Shown: positions 8,460 through 16,869 of the stretch, in pieces | How the letters are laid out: the number at the start of each line of letters is the position of its first letter | Numbering within the stretch: position 1 is the stretch's first letter | NCBI RefSeq assembly: GCF_000172175.1 | Contig: NZ_ABJL02000008.1 | Location: forward strand, 1,302,001-1,366,000 | Direction of reading: 5' to 3' | From: Bacteroides intestinalis DSM 17393 | GTDB lineage: Bacteria > Bacteroidota > Bacteroidia > Bacteroidales > Bacteroidaceae | Length of the DNA: 64,000 nt | Notes under the pieces: generated by a model | Seen by the model: only the letters and a program-made list of their open reading frames with translations | The model's database searches: none | What the model was told of the DNA's origin: nothing | Program-made: the position numbers and the translations under genes

Positions 8460-9632
8460 TTATTTCACCTCACCCGTATCTAAGCCATCTTCAGTAGAAC
8501 CTACAGTAAGATAGAGCTTTTGTCCTGCTCCGGCATTTACACTATATTCGGATCCCATATCAGTGTTCCAGTTGCTGGCTATATTGGCATTCTCACGCCA
8601 GAAAACCTTGCCATCCAAAAGCGTAAACTCTGTTTTCCACCAGTCAAACTCACCTACTTGAGCATAAGCACGTAACTCACCTCCTGATACAAATTCAGCA
8701 GATACCCACTGACCACTGTTATCTGCGGGAGCAACCATCGGAGTAGAAGGAGTACCAGGAGTAAATCCTCCATTAGGATCACCAGTAATAAAGAGTTGTG
8801 CCGGATAAAGAGTCAGCGTGTAGTCAATAGCTTCACCATTAATCTTACCCTTAATATAGAGCGTATACCAGCCACCATTTTTTACTTTCACATTGCCACC
8901 ATTATCAGAAATATCTGCACCTGCTTGATCATCAATAGTTTTAAAATCAGCATGACCCAACCATTGTTGAGGATAAGTTCCCCACTTGAATTCGGCGTCG
9001 TTAGGAAGATAAACTATCGTAAAGAAGTTACCAGCCATACCATTAATAAGTGCCATTGGTCTCCAAGTTGTCCAAGCAGCACCAATGCTCGAACCGCATA
9101 CATAGAGATCTTCGGGCAACGTTATACTCGGAGCCTGATAAGTAGCTATCACCTGAATCTTAATAACATTAGAGTAGCAATTCCCCAAGTCCATACCATT
9201 AACGTTAGCATGTAGACGTACATAGAGTTCTTTCACTTCATTAGAAGGATATGTCACGCCTTCATTAGCATCCTGAAACATAGTAATTACAGCATCATTC
9301 AATCTACTACCAGATACTTTAATGGTAGCAGAAGTAGAGCTTGTCACAACTTTATACACAGGTTCTTCTGCTGTAAAATCTTCAAAAGAAATCTCCACAT
9401 CGTAGTTAGTACTCAAAGGTATGCCACCGTAATCAGGTTGGCTGGTGGTAAAAGTGAGTTCATCAGTAGTCAGCAAATCCAATACATTATTGGCTGCGTT
9501 GGCAGGCATATTCAATACAAATCCTGTAGTATTTTCGTGGAATGTAGGATTGCTATCCATATCCTTCTCACATGAGGTGACCAACACCAAAGTAAGAACG
9601 GGTAGCAACATTCCCAGCAGTATCTTTTTCAT
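8460..9632 (-). CDS. SusE-like surface glycan-binding lipoprotein
   Basis: A 390-residue lipoprotein with lipobox VTSC (Cys21), nearly the length of B. thetaiotaomicron SusE (about 387). The N-terminal region (about 30-125) has the SusE-type Ig-like fold signature: FVLNMPANAANNVLDLL, then LTFTTSQPDYGGIP and YDVEIS. Two beta-sandwich modules follow (about 155-280 and 285-390), rich in Trp and aromatic residues (GAAWTTWRPM, EFDWWKTEF), as expected of starch-binding modules. It should lie on the outer surface and assist SusC/D capture. The gene is 39 bp downstream of susD and 35 bp upstream of the SusF-like gene, in one operon. Confidence 0.8.
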   Translation of the reverse strand: MKKILLGMLLPVLTLVLVTSCEKDMDSNPTFHENTTGFVLNMPANAANNVLDLLTTDELTFTTSQPDYGGIPLSTNYDVEISFEDFTAEEPVYKVVTSSTSATIKVSGSRLNDAVITMFQDANEGVTYPSNEVKELYVRLHANVNGMDLGNCYSNVIKIQVIATYQAPSITLPEDLYVCGSSIGAAWTTWRPMALINGMAGNFFTIVYLPNDAEFKWGTYPQQWLGHADFKTIDDQAGADISDNGGNVKVKNGGWYTLYIKGKINGEAIDYTLTLYPAQLFITGDPNGGFTPGTPSTPMVAPADNSGQWVSAEFVSGGELRAYAQVGEFDWWKTEFTLLDGKVFWRENANIASNWNTDMGSEYSVNAGAGQKLYLTVGSTEDGLDTGEVK

Positions 9633-9671
9633 ATTATTGTTTCGATTTTAGTAGTTCGATAATAAATTCTA

Positions 9672-11348
9672 TTAATAACGCGGATTTTGAGTCAAGTTCT
9701 TATTGCCATTGATGTCATCAGCCGGAATCGGATATACGTTGAAGAAATTTTCTACACTTTTTCCTTCTGCTACACCTCCCTTGAAATCCCAAACATATTT
9801 GTCACCAGTGAAAAGCCCGAAACGAATCAAGTCACTACGACGACGACCTTCCATATAGAACTCACGACACCATTCATCAATAATATATTGTTCGGTAATG
9901 GTAGCAGGAGTAGAAGCACCTGCACGGCTACGCAAAACTTCAATGTCAGCACGTGCTTGTTGCGGATCACCTGTCAGACGGAACTTAGCTTCTGCACGAG
10001 TCAGATACATCTCGGCATAGCGTATCAAAGGAATATCAACATCGGGGAATTCATTGTGTGAAGTCGCTGCACCATCCGTGCGGATATTACTCCATTTCAC
10101 AATAGCAAGACCGGAGTTAAAGCCTGCAATCTGTTCAGCCTGTAACTTACGAAGTCCACCACCGCAACCGGAATAGAAGAGTGCACGATGATCGTTAGCC
10201 TTTTCCTGTACATCTTTGGTAGCAGTCCCTGCTGCAGCATCAAGTGCTATTATTTCAGCCTCCGTTGCACCATCGGGGGCTTTCTCTGTAGCAAGCGGAC
10301 AATCTTCAATAGTAGGGAAGAACTTCTTAACTAAAGCCGCACGGGAGAAGTTACAACTCCAACCATTGGAAGTACCCATATAAGGCATTCCGGTGATACG
10401 AGTAGAACTTACCAAATAGTTGGCACCACTATAACTTTTTGTTTTAGCTCCATCCTGACGGATAGGCAGAATAATTTCTTTCATGGCTTGCTGATTTTGG
10501 TCATTGTCGGCCATAAACACTTGTTCATAACCTGTATAGCCATTCTTTTCAGTCTTGGAAAGCTCGTATTTTCCATCAAGCAGGTCACAATAGTCAATAG
10601 CCTTCTGATAGTCCTTTACAGCACCTTTGGTATAAACAGCAGAGTTCAGAGCTAAACGGGCATGGAGCATATAAGCAGCACCTTTGTCGGCACGCCCAAA
10701 GTTGGAAGAATTATTAAATGCACCCACTTCGGCAAGATCCGGCTCTATTTCAGTCAATTCTTTGTCAATCCAATCATAAAGTTCTTTACCAGCTTTCTCT
10801 ACCGGCAACTCATAAATGTCATAAGTTGCCTTGAAAGGTGCCTTTCCCCAAAGATCAAGGAAGTACCACATATGAAGCGCACGTAGGAAACGTACCTCGG
10901 CACGATAAAGTTTATAATCAGGATCTTCTGCTTTATCCTCTGTGTTAGTAAGATAGAAATTACAAAGTGTCACATCAAAAGCCAGACGCTGGAATGCCCA
11001 TTGCACGCGGACAGATGAAGCCGTCCAGTCAATATTGGTAATTTGAGGAATATCTGGGTCAGTCTGCCAAGCCCAAAGACATTCATCGGTACACAGTTCT
11101 TGCAAATTGAATGTAGTACGGTAAAAGCCGCTTTCACCTTCATCACTACTAATATCGCCACTACCGGCAGGACCTTTTTGTCCAGTCAGACCCAGTGTAC
11201 TGTAAATTTTAGCCAGCAGCTCCATATCTCCATACGATGAACTGGACTGCGGATCAATAGACGAAATATTCAAGTCGTTGATACACGACGTTGCCACTCC
11301 ACCCATAAGAAGGGCTGCAAGGGCTGTTTTCAAAAATATATGTTTCAT
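9672..11348 (-). CDS. SusD-like (RagB/SusD) glycan-binding lipoprotein
   Basis: A 558-residue SusD-family outer-membrane lipoprotein, the lid and binding subunit of the SusC/D glycan importer. Signal peptide and lipobox VATSC (Cys22) support the start at 11348; four further in-frame residues lie upstream, but the signal peptide begins here. Family features are visible: the N-terminal lipoprotein linker, TPR-like helices (KLYRAEVRFLRALHMWYFLDLWG), and the C-terminal block IPLIRYAEMYLTRAEAKFR...EFYMEGRRRSDLIRFG, typical of the SusD/RagB C-terminal domain. It starts 20 bp after the SusC gene. Which polysaccharide it binds is not evident from the sequence; context favours alpha-glucan. Confidence 0.95.
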   Translation of the reverse strand: MKHIFLKTALAALLMGGVATSCINDLNISSIDPQSSSSYGDMELLAKIYSTLGLTGQKGPAGSGDISSDEGESGFYRTTFNLQELCTDECLWAWQTDPDIPQITNIDWTASSVRVQWAFQRLAFDVTLCNFYLTNTEDKAEDPDYKLYRAEVRFLRALHMWYFLDLWGKAPFKATYDIYELPVEKAGKELYDWIDKELTEIEPDLAEVGAFNNSSNFGRADKGAAYMLHARLALNSAVYTKGAVKDYQKAIDYCDLLDGKYELSKTEKNGYTGYEQVFMADNDQNQQAMKEIILPIRQDGAKTKSYSGANYLVSSTRITGMPYMGTSNGWSCNFSRAALVKKFFPTIEDCPLATEKAPDGATEAEIIALDAAAGTATKDVQEKANDHRALFYSGCGGGLRKLQAEQIAGFNSGLAIVKWSNIRTDGAATSHNEFPDVDIPLIRYAEMYLTRAEAKFRLTGDPQQARADIEVLRSRAGASTPATITEQYIIDEWCREFYMEGRRRSDLIRFGLFTGDKYVWDFKGGVAEGKSVENFFNVYPIPADDINGNKNLTQNPRY

Positions 11349-11368
11349 CTTTATATGCATTTAATAGA

Positions 11369-14300
11369 TTAGAAATTCAGGCTCAAGCCTATTTGAATAC
11401 TGAAAGGACGCGGATAAGGATTAGAGTCAATACCGCTTGCCACTTCAGGGTCGATACCTTTGTACTTAGAAATAATGAAAGGGTTTTGAGCAGTAAGGAA
11501 TGCACGGCCAGAACATGTTTCATGACCAGCCACCTTAAACAATGCAGGAAAAGAGTAACCTAAAGTGATGTTCGAACACTTCAGATAAGAAGCATTACGT
11601 ACGAAATAATCGCTCAAATAGTTATCGTTACCTACTCCTACACCGGTAAAGCCTAATGCTACAGCCTCTGCAGTAGAGTTATGCAGGGCACTATTGGAAT
11701 ACAGACCGGATTGGCTGACCATTGCACGATTCGACAAGAAGTCGTAGTAAACATAGTTACCGATAGAAGCACGGAAAGACATACTCAAATCCCAATTCTT
11801 ATAAAGGAATTTAGTCGTAAGCCCCATAATAACATCAGCAGAGGGCTTCTTGTAAAAATAGCGGTCACCATTGTCAATACGTCCGTTTCCATCACGGTCT
11901 ACGTACATACCTTCAATAGGTTTGCCATTCTCATCATATACTTGTTGATAAACAAAGAACGAATTAGTAGCTTTACCTACAGTATTAGCCTGAATCAGAG
12001 TATTGTTACCACGACTGATTTTATCTCCTGCCCATGCATAGTAACCGGCATCGCCATCCACTAAGTCAGTAATCTCATTATGATTCCAGGCAATATTATA
12101 GCTCACGTCCCAAGTAAAATCTTTAGTAACAATAGGTTTAGCATTAATAGAGAATTCCACACCATAATTCTTCAGCGAACCGATATTCTTTGTCAATTGA
12201 GAACCAAACTGCATTCCTACAGGAATAGTAATAGAGTTCAGCAAATCTTTGGTTTCACGATAGTAACCATCAATATTGGCTGAGATACGGTTATTCAGAA
12301 AACCCAAATCTAAACCGGCGTTATAAGTAGTTGTAGTCTCCCACTTCAAATCGGGATTGTAAGCCGACGGACGCATAGTGCCATAGTAAGTATCACCAAA
12401 AGGATACTGAGCGAAAGAGTCACTTGAAGTATAGTGAGTTTCATAACCGAAGTCAGAATTAATATCCTGCTGACCTGTCATACCCCAACCTAAACGGAGT
12501 TTAAACTCATTCCACCAAGTAAGCTTCTTCATAAATGCTTCTTCATTGATTTTCCATGCCAATGCCACGGAAGGGAAATATCCCCATCTGTTATCACTTG
12601 AGAAACGCGAAGAACCATCGGCACGGAACGTAGCTGTAAGCATATATCTATTAAGTAGCGTATAGTTCAGACGTCCAAAGTAAGAAACTAAAGAATTATG
12701 CGTAGCCCATGCTTGTTCTTCTCTTAATTTGGCATCATGAGGAGTACCATCGTAAGGATCGGTACCTTGACCATAGTCGTAACCACTGCGGTGGAAATGA
12801 CTTTCTTCAGCACCAACCATTATATCGAAATTATGAGCGCCTACTTCCTTCACATACTGAGCATAAGCATTAGCAGTAACACTATATTTATAAGTCTGCG
12901 TTATTCCATTCCAGCCAAAGTAGTTGTTAGAATAAGAATACTTGGAGATTATATCGTCCTGTTTACTTTCCGTATACTGTCCACCATAGCTGGCATGCAG
13001 ACGTAAATCTTCAAAACCATGCACCTTATAGTCCACATCAAAGTTACCTGTAAAGTCATTGGCAGCAGCCTGCACATCTTTAAGTTTCAACAGAGCCAGA
13101 GGATTCTGAGGAGCATTGGGATTATTAGTATATTTCCACTCAGCATTGAAATCTTTAGGCGACTGTGTATGTTGGAAATAGCCATCAAAGAAAGGAGCAC
13201 GGGCATCATCTGCATCGAAATATACAGGCTGCGTGGGATCCATCGAAAGGGCAGATCCTATCGCACCTCCTGCATCAGCATAACGGTCTTTCTCGTACAT
13301 ATACTTGGCATTGATCTTCAAATTGAGGTGATTGTCGAAGAAAGAAGGAGAAAGATTCAAGCCAATGTTGGCACGACGCATCCATGAAGTTTCAACGATA
13401 CCATCAGAAGAATTATATCCCAAACTCAAACGATAAGGCATATTCTTCAAACCACCGGATACTGAGACATTGTGGCTATGCGAGATGGCAGTGCGGAATA
13501 TTTGGTCCTGCCAATCCGTATTAGCATTACCCATACCTACCTCACCGGCTTTATCTCCCCAAATGTCATTGACAAGTACACGGAATTCATCACCATTAAG
13601 TACATCATACTTTTTCTGAATCATTGAAATCGTCATGTCACCATTATAAGAGACTTTGGGAGCAGAACCACTCTTACCTTTCTTAGTAGTGATAATGATA
13701 ACACCATTTGAAGCGCGGCTACCGTAAATAGCAGTAGCAGAAGCATCCTTCAAAACTGTAAAGGTTTCAATATCATTTGGGTTTACCATAGCCAAAGGAT
13801 TACTCATTCCTTTTGGAGTATTGTTATCGATAGTCAAACCATCAATTACAATCAACGGGTCATTTGAGGCATTGAGGGAAGATCCACCACGCACGCGAAT
13901 CTGAGCACCTGCACCCGGAGTACCCCCCGCAGTGATAACATCAACACCAGCTACTTTTCCGACCAACATGTCTTGTGCATTGTTAGTGATACCTTTACTG
14001 AGTTCATCCGGTTTGATTGCCGTTACCGAACCTGTAAGGTCATCTTTCTTCGTACGACCATATCCCACAACCACAACTTCACTCAAGAGCTCCGCATCAT
14101 CTTTTAGCGTCACCATTACCATAGAAGCGGCTGCCACCTCTTGTGTCTGATAACCAATAAAAGATATTGTTAATGTAGCGCCTTTGGGAACAGTCAACGT
14201 AAAGTTTCCATCAAGGTCAGTAATTGTACCATTAGAGGTATTACCTTTCTCTACGACATTTGCGCCTATCACTTCCAATCCCGTGGCATCTTTTACATGC

Positions 14301-14401
14301 CCTTTCACGGTAATGTTCTGTGCATAAACGCCTACAGACAAGAATAACCCTACTAATAGGGGAAGAATCATTCGATAGATTCTAAGATTAACTTGCTTCA
14401 T
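11369..14401 (-). CDS. SusC-like TonB-dependent outer-membrane transporter
   Basis: A 1010-residue SusC/RagA-family receptor that imports oligosaccharides using TonB energy. Signal peptide 1-28 (ending VYA-QN); a carboxypeptidase-regulatory-like domain at about 29-105 (VKGHVKDATGLEVIGANV...FTLTVPKG); a plug starting near EVVVVGYGRTKKDDLTGSV (about 107-125) and running through GSRASNGVIIITTKKG; then the 22-strand barrel, ending in Phe (IQIGLSLNF). It is first in the SusCDEF operon. Upstream, at 14570-14585, lies a LacI-type palindrome matching one upstream of the window's lacI gene, and a weak TAnnTTTG box lies at 14508-14515. Length is close to B. thetaiotaomicron SusC (about 1002). Confidence 0.95.
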   Translation of the reverse strand: MKQVNLRIYRMILPLLVGLFLSVGVYAQNITVKGHVKDATGLEVIGANVVEKGNTSNGTITDLDGNFTLTVPKGATLTISFIGYQTQEVAAASMVMVTLKDDAELLSEVVVVGYGRTKKDDLTGSVTAIKPDELSKGITNNAQDMLVGKVAGVDVITAGGTPGAGAQIRVRGGSSLNASNDPLIVIDGLTIDNNTPKGMSNPLAMVNPNDIETFTVLKDASATAIYGSRASNGVIIITTKKGKSGSAPKVSYNGDMTISMIQKKYDVLNGDEFRVLVNDIWGDKAGEVGMGNANTDWQDQIFRTAISHSHNVSVSGGLKNMPYRLSLGYNSSDGIVETSWMRRANIGLNLSPSFFDNHLNLKINAKYMYEKDRYADAGGAIGSALSMDPTQPVYFDADDARAPFFDGYFQHTQSPKDFNAEWKYTNNPNAPQNPLALLKLKDVQAAANDFTGNFDVDYKVHGFEDLRLHASYGGQYTESKQDDIISKYSYSNNYFGWNGITQTYKYSVTANAYAQYVKEVGAHNFDIMVGAEESHFHRSGYDYGQGTDPYDGTPHDAKLREEQAWATHNSLVSYFGRLNYTLLNRYMLTATFRADGSSRFSSDNRWGYFPSVALAWKINEEAFMKKLTWWNEFKLRLGWGMTGQQDINSDFGYETHYTSSDSFAQYPFGDTYYGTMRPSAYNPDLKWETTTTYNAGLDLGFLNNRISANIDGYYRETKDLLNSITIPVGMQFGSQLTKNIGSLKNYGVEFSINAKPIVTKDFTWDVSYNIAWNHNEITDLVDGDAGYYAWAGDKISRGNNTLIQANTVGKATNSFFVYQQVYDENGKPIEGMYVDRDGNGRIDNGDRYFYKKPSADVIMGLTTKFLYKNWDLSMSFRASIGNYVYYDFLSNRAMVSQSGLYSNSALHNSTAEAVALGFTGVGVGNDNYLSDYFVRNASYLKCSNITLGYSFPALFKVAGHETCSGRAFLTAQNPFIISKYKGIDPEVASGIDSNPYPRPFSIQIGLSLNF

Positions 14402-14507
14402 GCATTTAAAAAATTAAAGTTAACAATATTAATTACCTAAGTATTATATATTCGAAATTATCTTTCGATTGCTTTTTTGCTTTTAAGCTATCTATAACAC
14501 GACGCAA

Positions 14508-14515
14508 CAAAAATA
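14508..14515 (-). promoter_or_regulatory. Candidate -7 box for the SusC operon
   Basis: The minus strand reads TATTTTTG, matching the Bacteroides -7 consensus TAnnTTTG, about 107 bp upstream of the SusC start codon. No clear TTTG lies 19-21 bp upstream, so this is a weak call. The LacI-type palindrome lies about 55 bp further upstream. Confidence 0.35.
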
Positions 14516-14569
14516 TGCTTTATTAAAATATTAAAATATAAGAAAGATAAGAAATATGCAATAGCAGCA

Positions 14570-14585
14570 GTGCAAACGATTGCAC
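14570..14585. promoter_or_regulatory. Candidate LacI-family operator upstream of susC
   Basis: GTGCAAACGATTGCAC has 6-bp perfect inverted arms (GTGCAA/TTGCAC) around ACGA. The core GCAAACGATTGC differs in one base from the perfect palindrome GCAAACGTTTGC found at 32285-32296 upstream of the window's lacI gene. LacI-family sites are typically palindromes with a central CG. It lies about 170 bp upstream of the SusC start. Joint control by the LacI protein is inference. Confidence 0.55.
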
Positions 14586-15263
14586 GGAATTGCACAACTA
14601 CAGCCAGATGAAAGAATCTATATTTCAAAAGAAGATCTGATAGATATATTAAGCATTTTCAAATGGGAAAACGTCATGAAATATCAAAACGGAGCCTAAT
14701 TTTACAATTTACCCTCACAATGATTACATTTGCATACATTCTATAACACGAACAAAAATTCAAAACTGCATTCCAGCATATTCTATGAATAAACAAGGAA
14801 TAAAAATTCGTCATTGTTGCATATACATACCACAATACAAGTTATTTATGCAGAAAAAGGTTACTACTTATGGGTGGGTAATATAGTTACTATGTCATTT
14901 ACTTACTTTCATTTGCATCTTTCAGCTTTCACCAGCAGCAGGATAGAAACAGCGCATTCTCAGCCAACTAAAAATACAATTTGTCACAATGGCAAAAAAG
15001 CCACATCTTGTTATGGCAAAGATAATATTTCACAGAAACCTCACGCTTCGGAAAAGAATCAATTCCACAACATCTCCATACAATCTCCATAGCACCTCCG
15101 TATCTGCTCCGTACCATCTCCGTATCAGTTCGCTTCCTATAGACACGGAGATGATACGGACCGGATACGGCTTTGACAAGTCTATATTAAATTTCCCTTT
15201 TTAATACCGAGAATAAAACAGAAATAAGTACTTTTGTGTATTGATGTGCAAAAACAGAAGAAT
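14586..15263. other. Intergenic region with short-repeat inverted array
   Basis: I see no credible gene between the SusC operon and the AAA/PD-(D/E)XK gene. From 15071 to about 15127 short units based on CATCTCCRTA/CTCCGTA recur five or more times. At 15143-15170 the inverted form (ACGGAG, ATACGGACCGGATACGG) follows, so the RNA could fold into a long imperfect hairpin. The rest is AT-rich and featureless. Confidence 0.6.
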
Positions 15264-16814
15264 ATGAGCAATAAAATTTATCCCATAGGCATACAGAACT
15301 TCGAGAAGATTCGTAAGGACGGTTATTTCTATATTGATAAGACAGCCTTGATTTATCAAATGGTAAAGACCGGCAGTTATTACTTCCTGAGTCGCCCGCG
15401 CCGCTTTGGCAAGAGCCTGCTCATCTCAACGCTGGAAGCCTACTTTCAAGGGAAGAAGGAGTTGTTCAGCGGACTGGCCATGGAAAGGCTGGAGAAAGAC
15501 TGGATAGAGCACCCGATACTGCACCTCGACCTCAATATCGAAAAATATGATGTGCCACAGAGTTTGGACAATATTCTTGAGAAATCACTGACTGCATGGG
15601 AAAAGCTCTATGGCGCCGAACCATCCGAACGTTCTTTCTCCCTGCGCTTTGCCGGCATTATAGAACGTGCCTATGCACAAACAGGGCAGCGCGTTGTTAT
15701 CCTGGTAGACGAATACGACAAGCCCATGTTGCAAGCCATTGGTAACGAAGAACTGCAAAAACAATTCAGGAACACTTTGAAGCCATTTTATGGAGCACTA
15801 AAAACAATGGATGGTTGCATCAAGTTTGCCTTATTGACAGGAGTGACAAAATTCGGAAAAGTCAGTGTATTCAGCGACCTGAACAACTTGGACGACATAT
15901 CAATGTGGAATGAATACATTGAAATCTGCGGCATCAGCGAACGGGAGATTCACGATAACCTGGAAGCTGAACTTCATGAATTTGCCGCTGCCCGGGGAGT
16001 GACGTACGATAAGCTTTGCACCGAACTCAAGGAGAATTATGACGGTTATCATTTTACGCATAATTCCATTGGTATGTACAATCCCTTCAGCCTGCTCAAC
16101 GCCTTCAAACGCAAAGAATTCGGAAGCTATTGGTTTGAGACGGGAACGCCTACCTACTTAGTGAAGTTACTCAAGAAGCATCATTACAACCTCGAACGAA
16201 TGGCACACGAAGAGACTGATGCCCAAGTGCTGAATAGCATAGACTCTGAATCGACCAATCCTATTCCGGTGATTTATCAAAGCGGATATCTTACCATCAA
16301 AGGATATGACGAACGCTTTGGTATGTATCGCTTAGGATTCCCCAATCGCGAAGTAGAGGAAGGCTTTATCCGTTTCCTCTTGCCTTTCTATACAAACGTC
16401 AGTAAAGTAGAAACCCCATTTGCGATTCAGAAATTTGTTCGTGAAGTAGAATCGGGAGATTATAACTCCTTCTTCCGCCGCCTACAAAGTTTCTTTGCAG
16501 ATACCACTTACGAAGTAATCCGCGAGCAAGAATTACATTATGAAAATGTACTCTTCATTATTTTCAAATTGATAGGTTTCTATACCCAAGTAGAATATAA
16601 TACAAACGACGGACGCATCGACCTCGTATTGCGGACTGATAAATTCATCTATATCATGGAGTTCAAATTAGAAGGCACTGCCGAAGAAGCTTTGCAGCAA
16701 ATTAATGACAAGCATTATGCGCTTCCTTTCGAGATGGATGGACGGAAATTGCTTAAAATTGGAGTAAACTTCAGCGAGAAAACCCGGAATATTGAAAAAT
16801 GGGTGGTAGAATAA
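15264..16814 (+). CDS. AAA-ATPase-like / PD-(D/E)XK nuclease-like protein
   Basis: A 516-residue protein of the Bacteroides family combining an AAA-ATPase-like domain (Pfam AAA-ATPase_like) with a C-terminal PD-(D/E)XK domain (PDDEXK_9). The P-loop-like motif is RPRRFGKSLL (about 44-53), a Walker-B-like stretch is VVILVDEYDKPML (about 150), and the nuclease-like motif is RIDLVL...YIMEFKLEG (Asp453, Glu466, Lys468). I started at 15264 because the conserved start IYPIGIQNFEKIR follows immediately; ten residues upstream are poorly conserved. The cellular role of this multicopy family is not established; defence or mobile-element roles have been suspected. A second, divergent member lies at 30198-31958 in the opposite orientation. 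Confidence 0.85.
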   Translation: MSNKIYPIGIQNFEKIRKDGYFYIDKTALIYQMVKTGSYYFLSRPRRFGKSLLISTLEAYFQGKKELFSGLAMERLEKDWIEHPILHLDLNIEKYDVPQSLDNILEKSLTAWEKLYGAEPSERSFSLRFAGIIERAYAQTGQRVVILVDEYDKPMLQAIGNEELQKQFRNTLKPFYGALKTMDGCIKFALLTGVTKFGKVSVFSDLNNLDDISMWNEYIEICGISEREIHDNLEAELHEFAAARGVTYDKLCTELKENYDGYHFTHNSIGMYNPFSLLNAFKRKEFGSYWFETGTPTYLVKLLKKHHYNLERMAHEETDAQVLNSIDSESTNPIPVIYQSGYLTIKGYDERFGMYRLGFPNREVEEGFIRFLLPFYTNVSKVETPFAIQKFVREVESGDYNSFFRRLQSFFADTTYEVIREQELHYENVLFIIFKLIGFYTQVEYNTNDGRIDLVLRTDKFIYIMEFKLEGTAEEALQQINDKHYALPFEMDGRKLLKIGVNFSEKTRNIEKWVVE

Positions 16815-16818
16815 TAAA

Positions 16819-16867
16819 AAAAGAGGGCATCACTTCACTTTCAAATAATGTGGTGATACCCTCTTTT
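16819..16867. terminator. Bidirectional terminator
   Basis: AAAAGAGGGCATCAC (16819-16833) pairs with GTGATACCCTCTTTT (16853-16867) with one G-U pair, between the convergent AAA/PD-(D/E)XK and GH2 genes. A-rich and T-rich flanks suit termination on both strands. Confidence 0.8.
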
Positions 16868-16869
16868 CT

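Noticed and set aside
14814..15204. Small plus-strand frames before the AAA/PD-(D/E)XK gene
   Set aside because: They run through the short tandem CTCCGTA repeats and have no recognisable domain.
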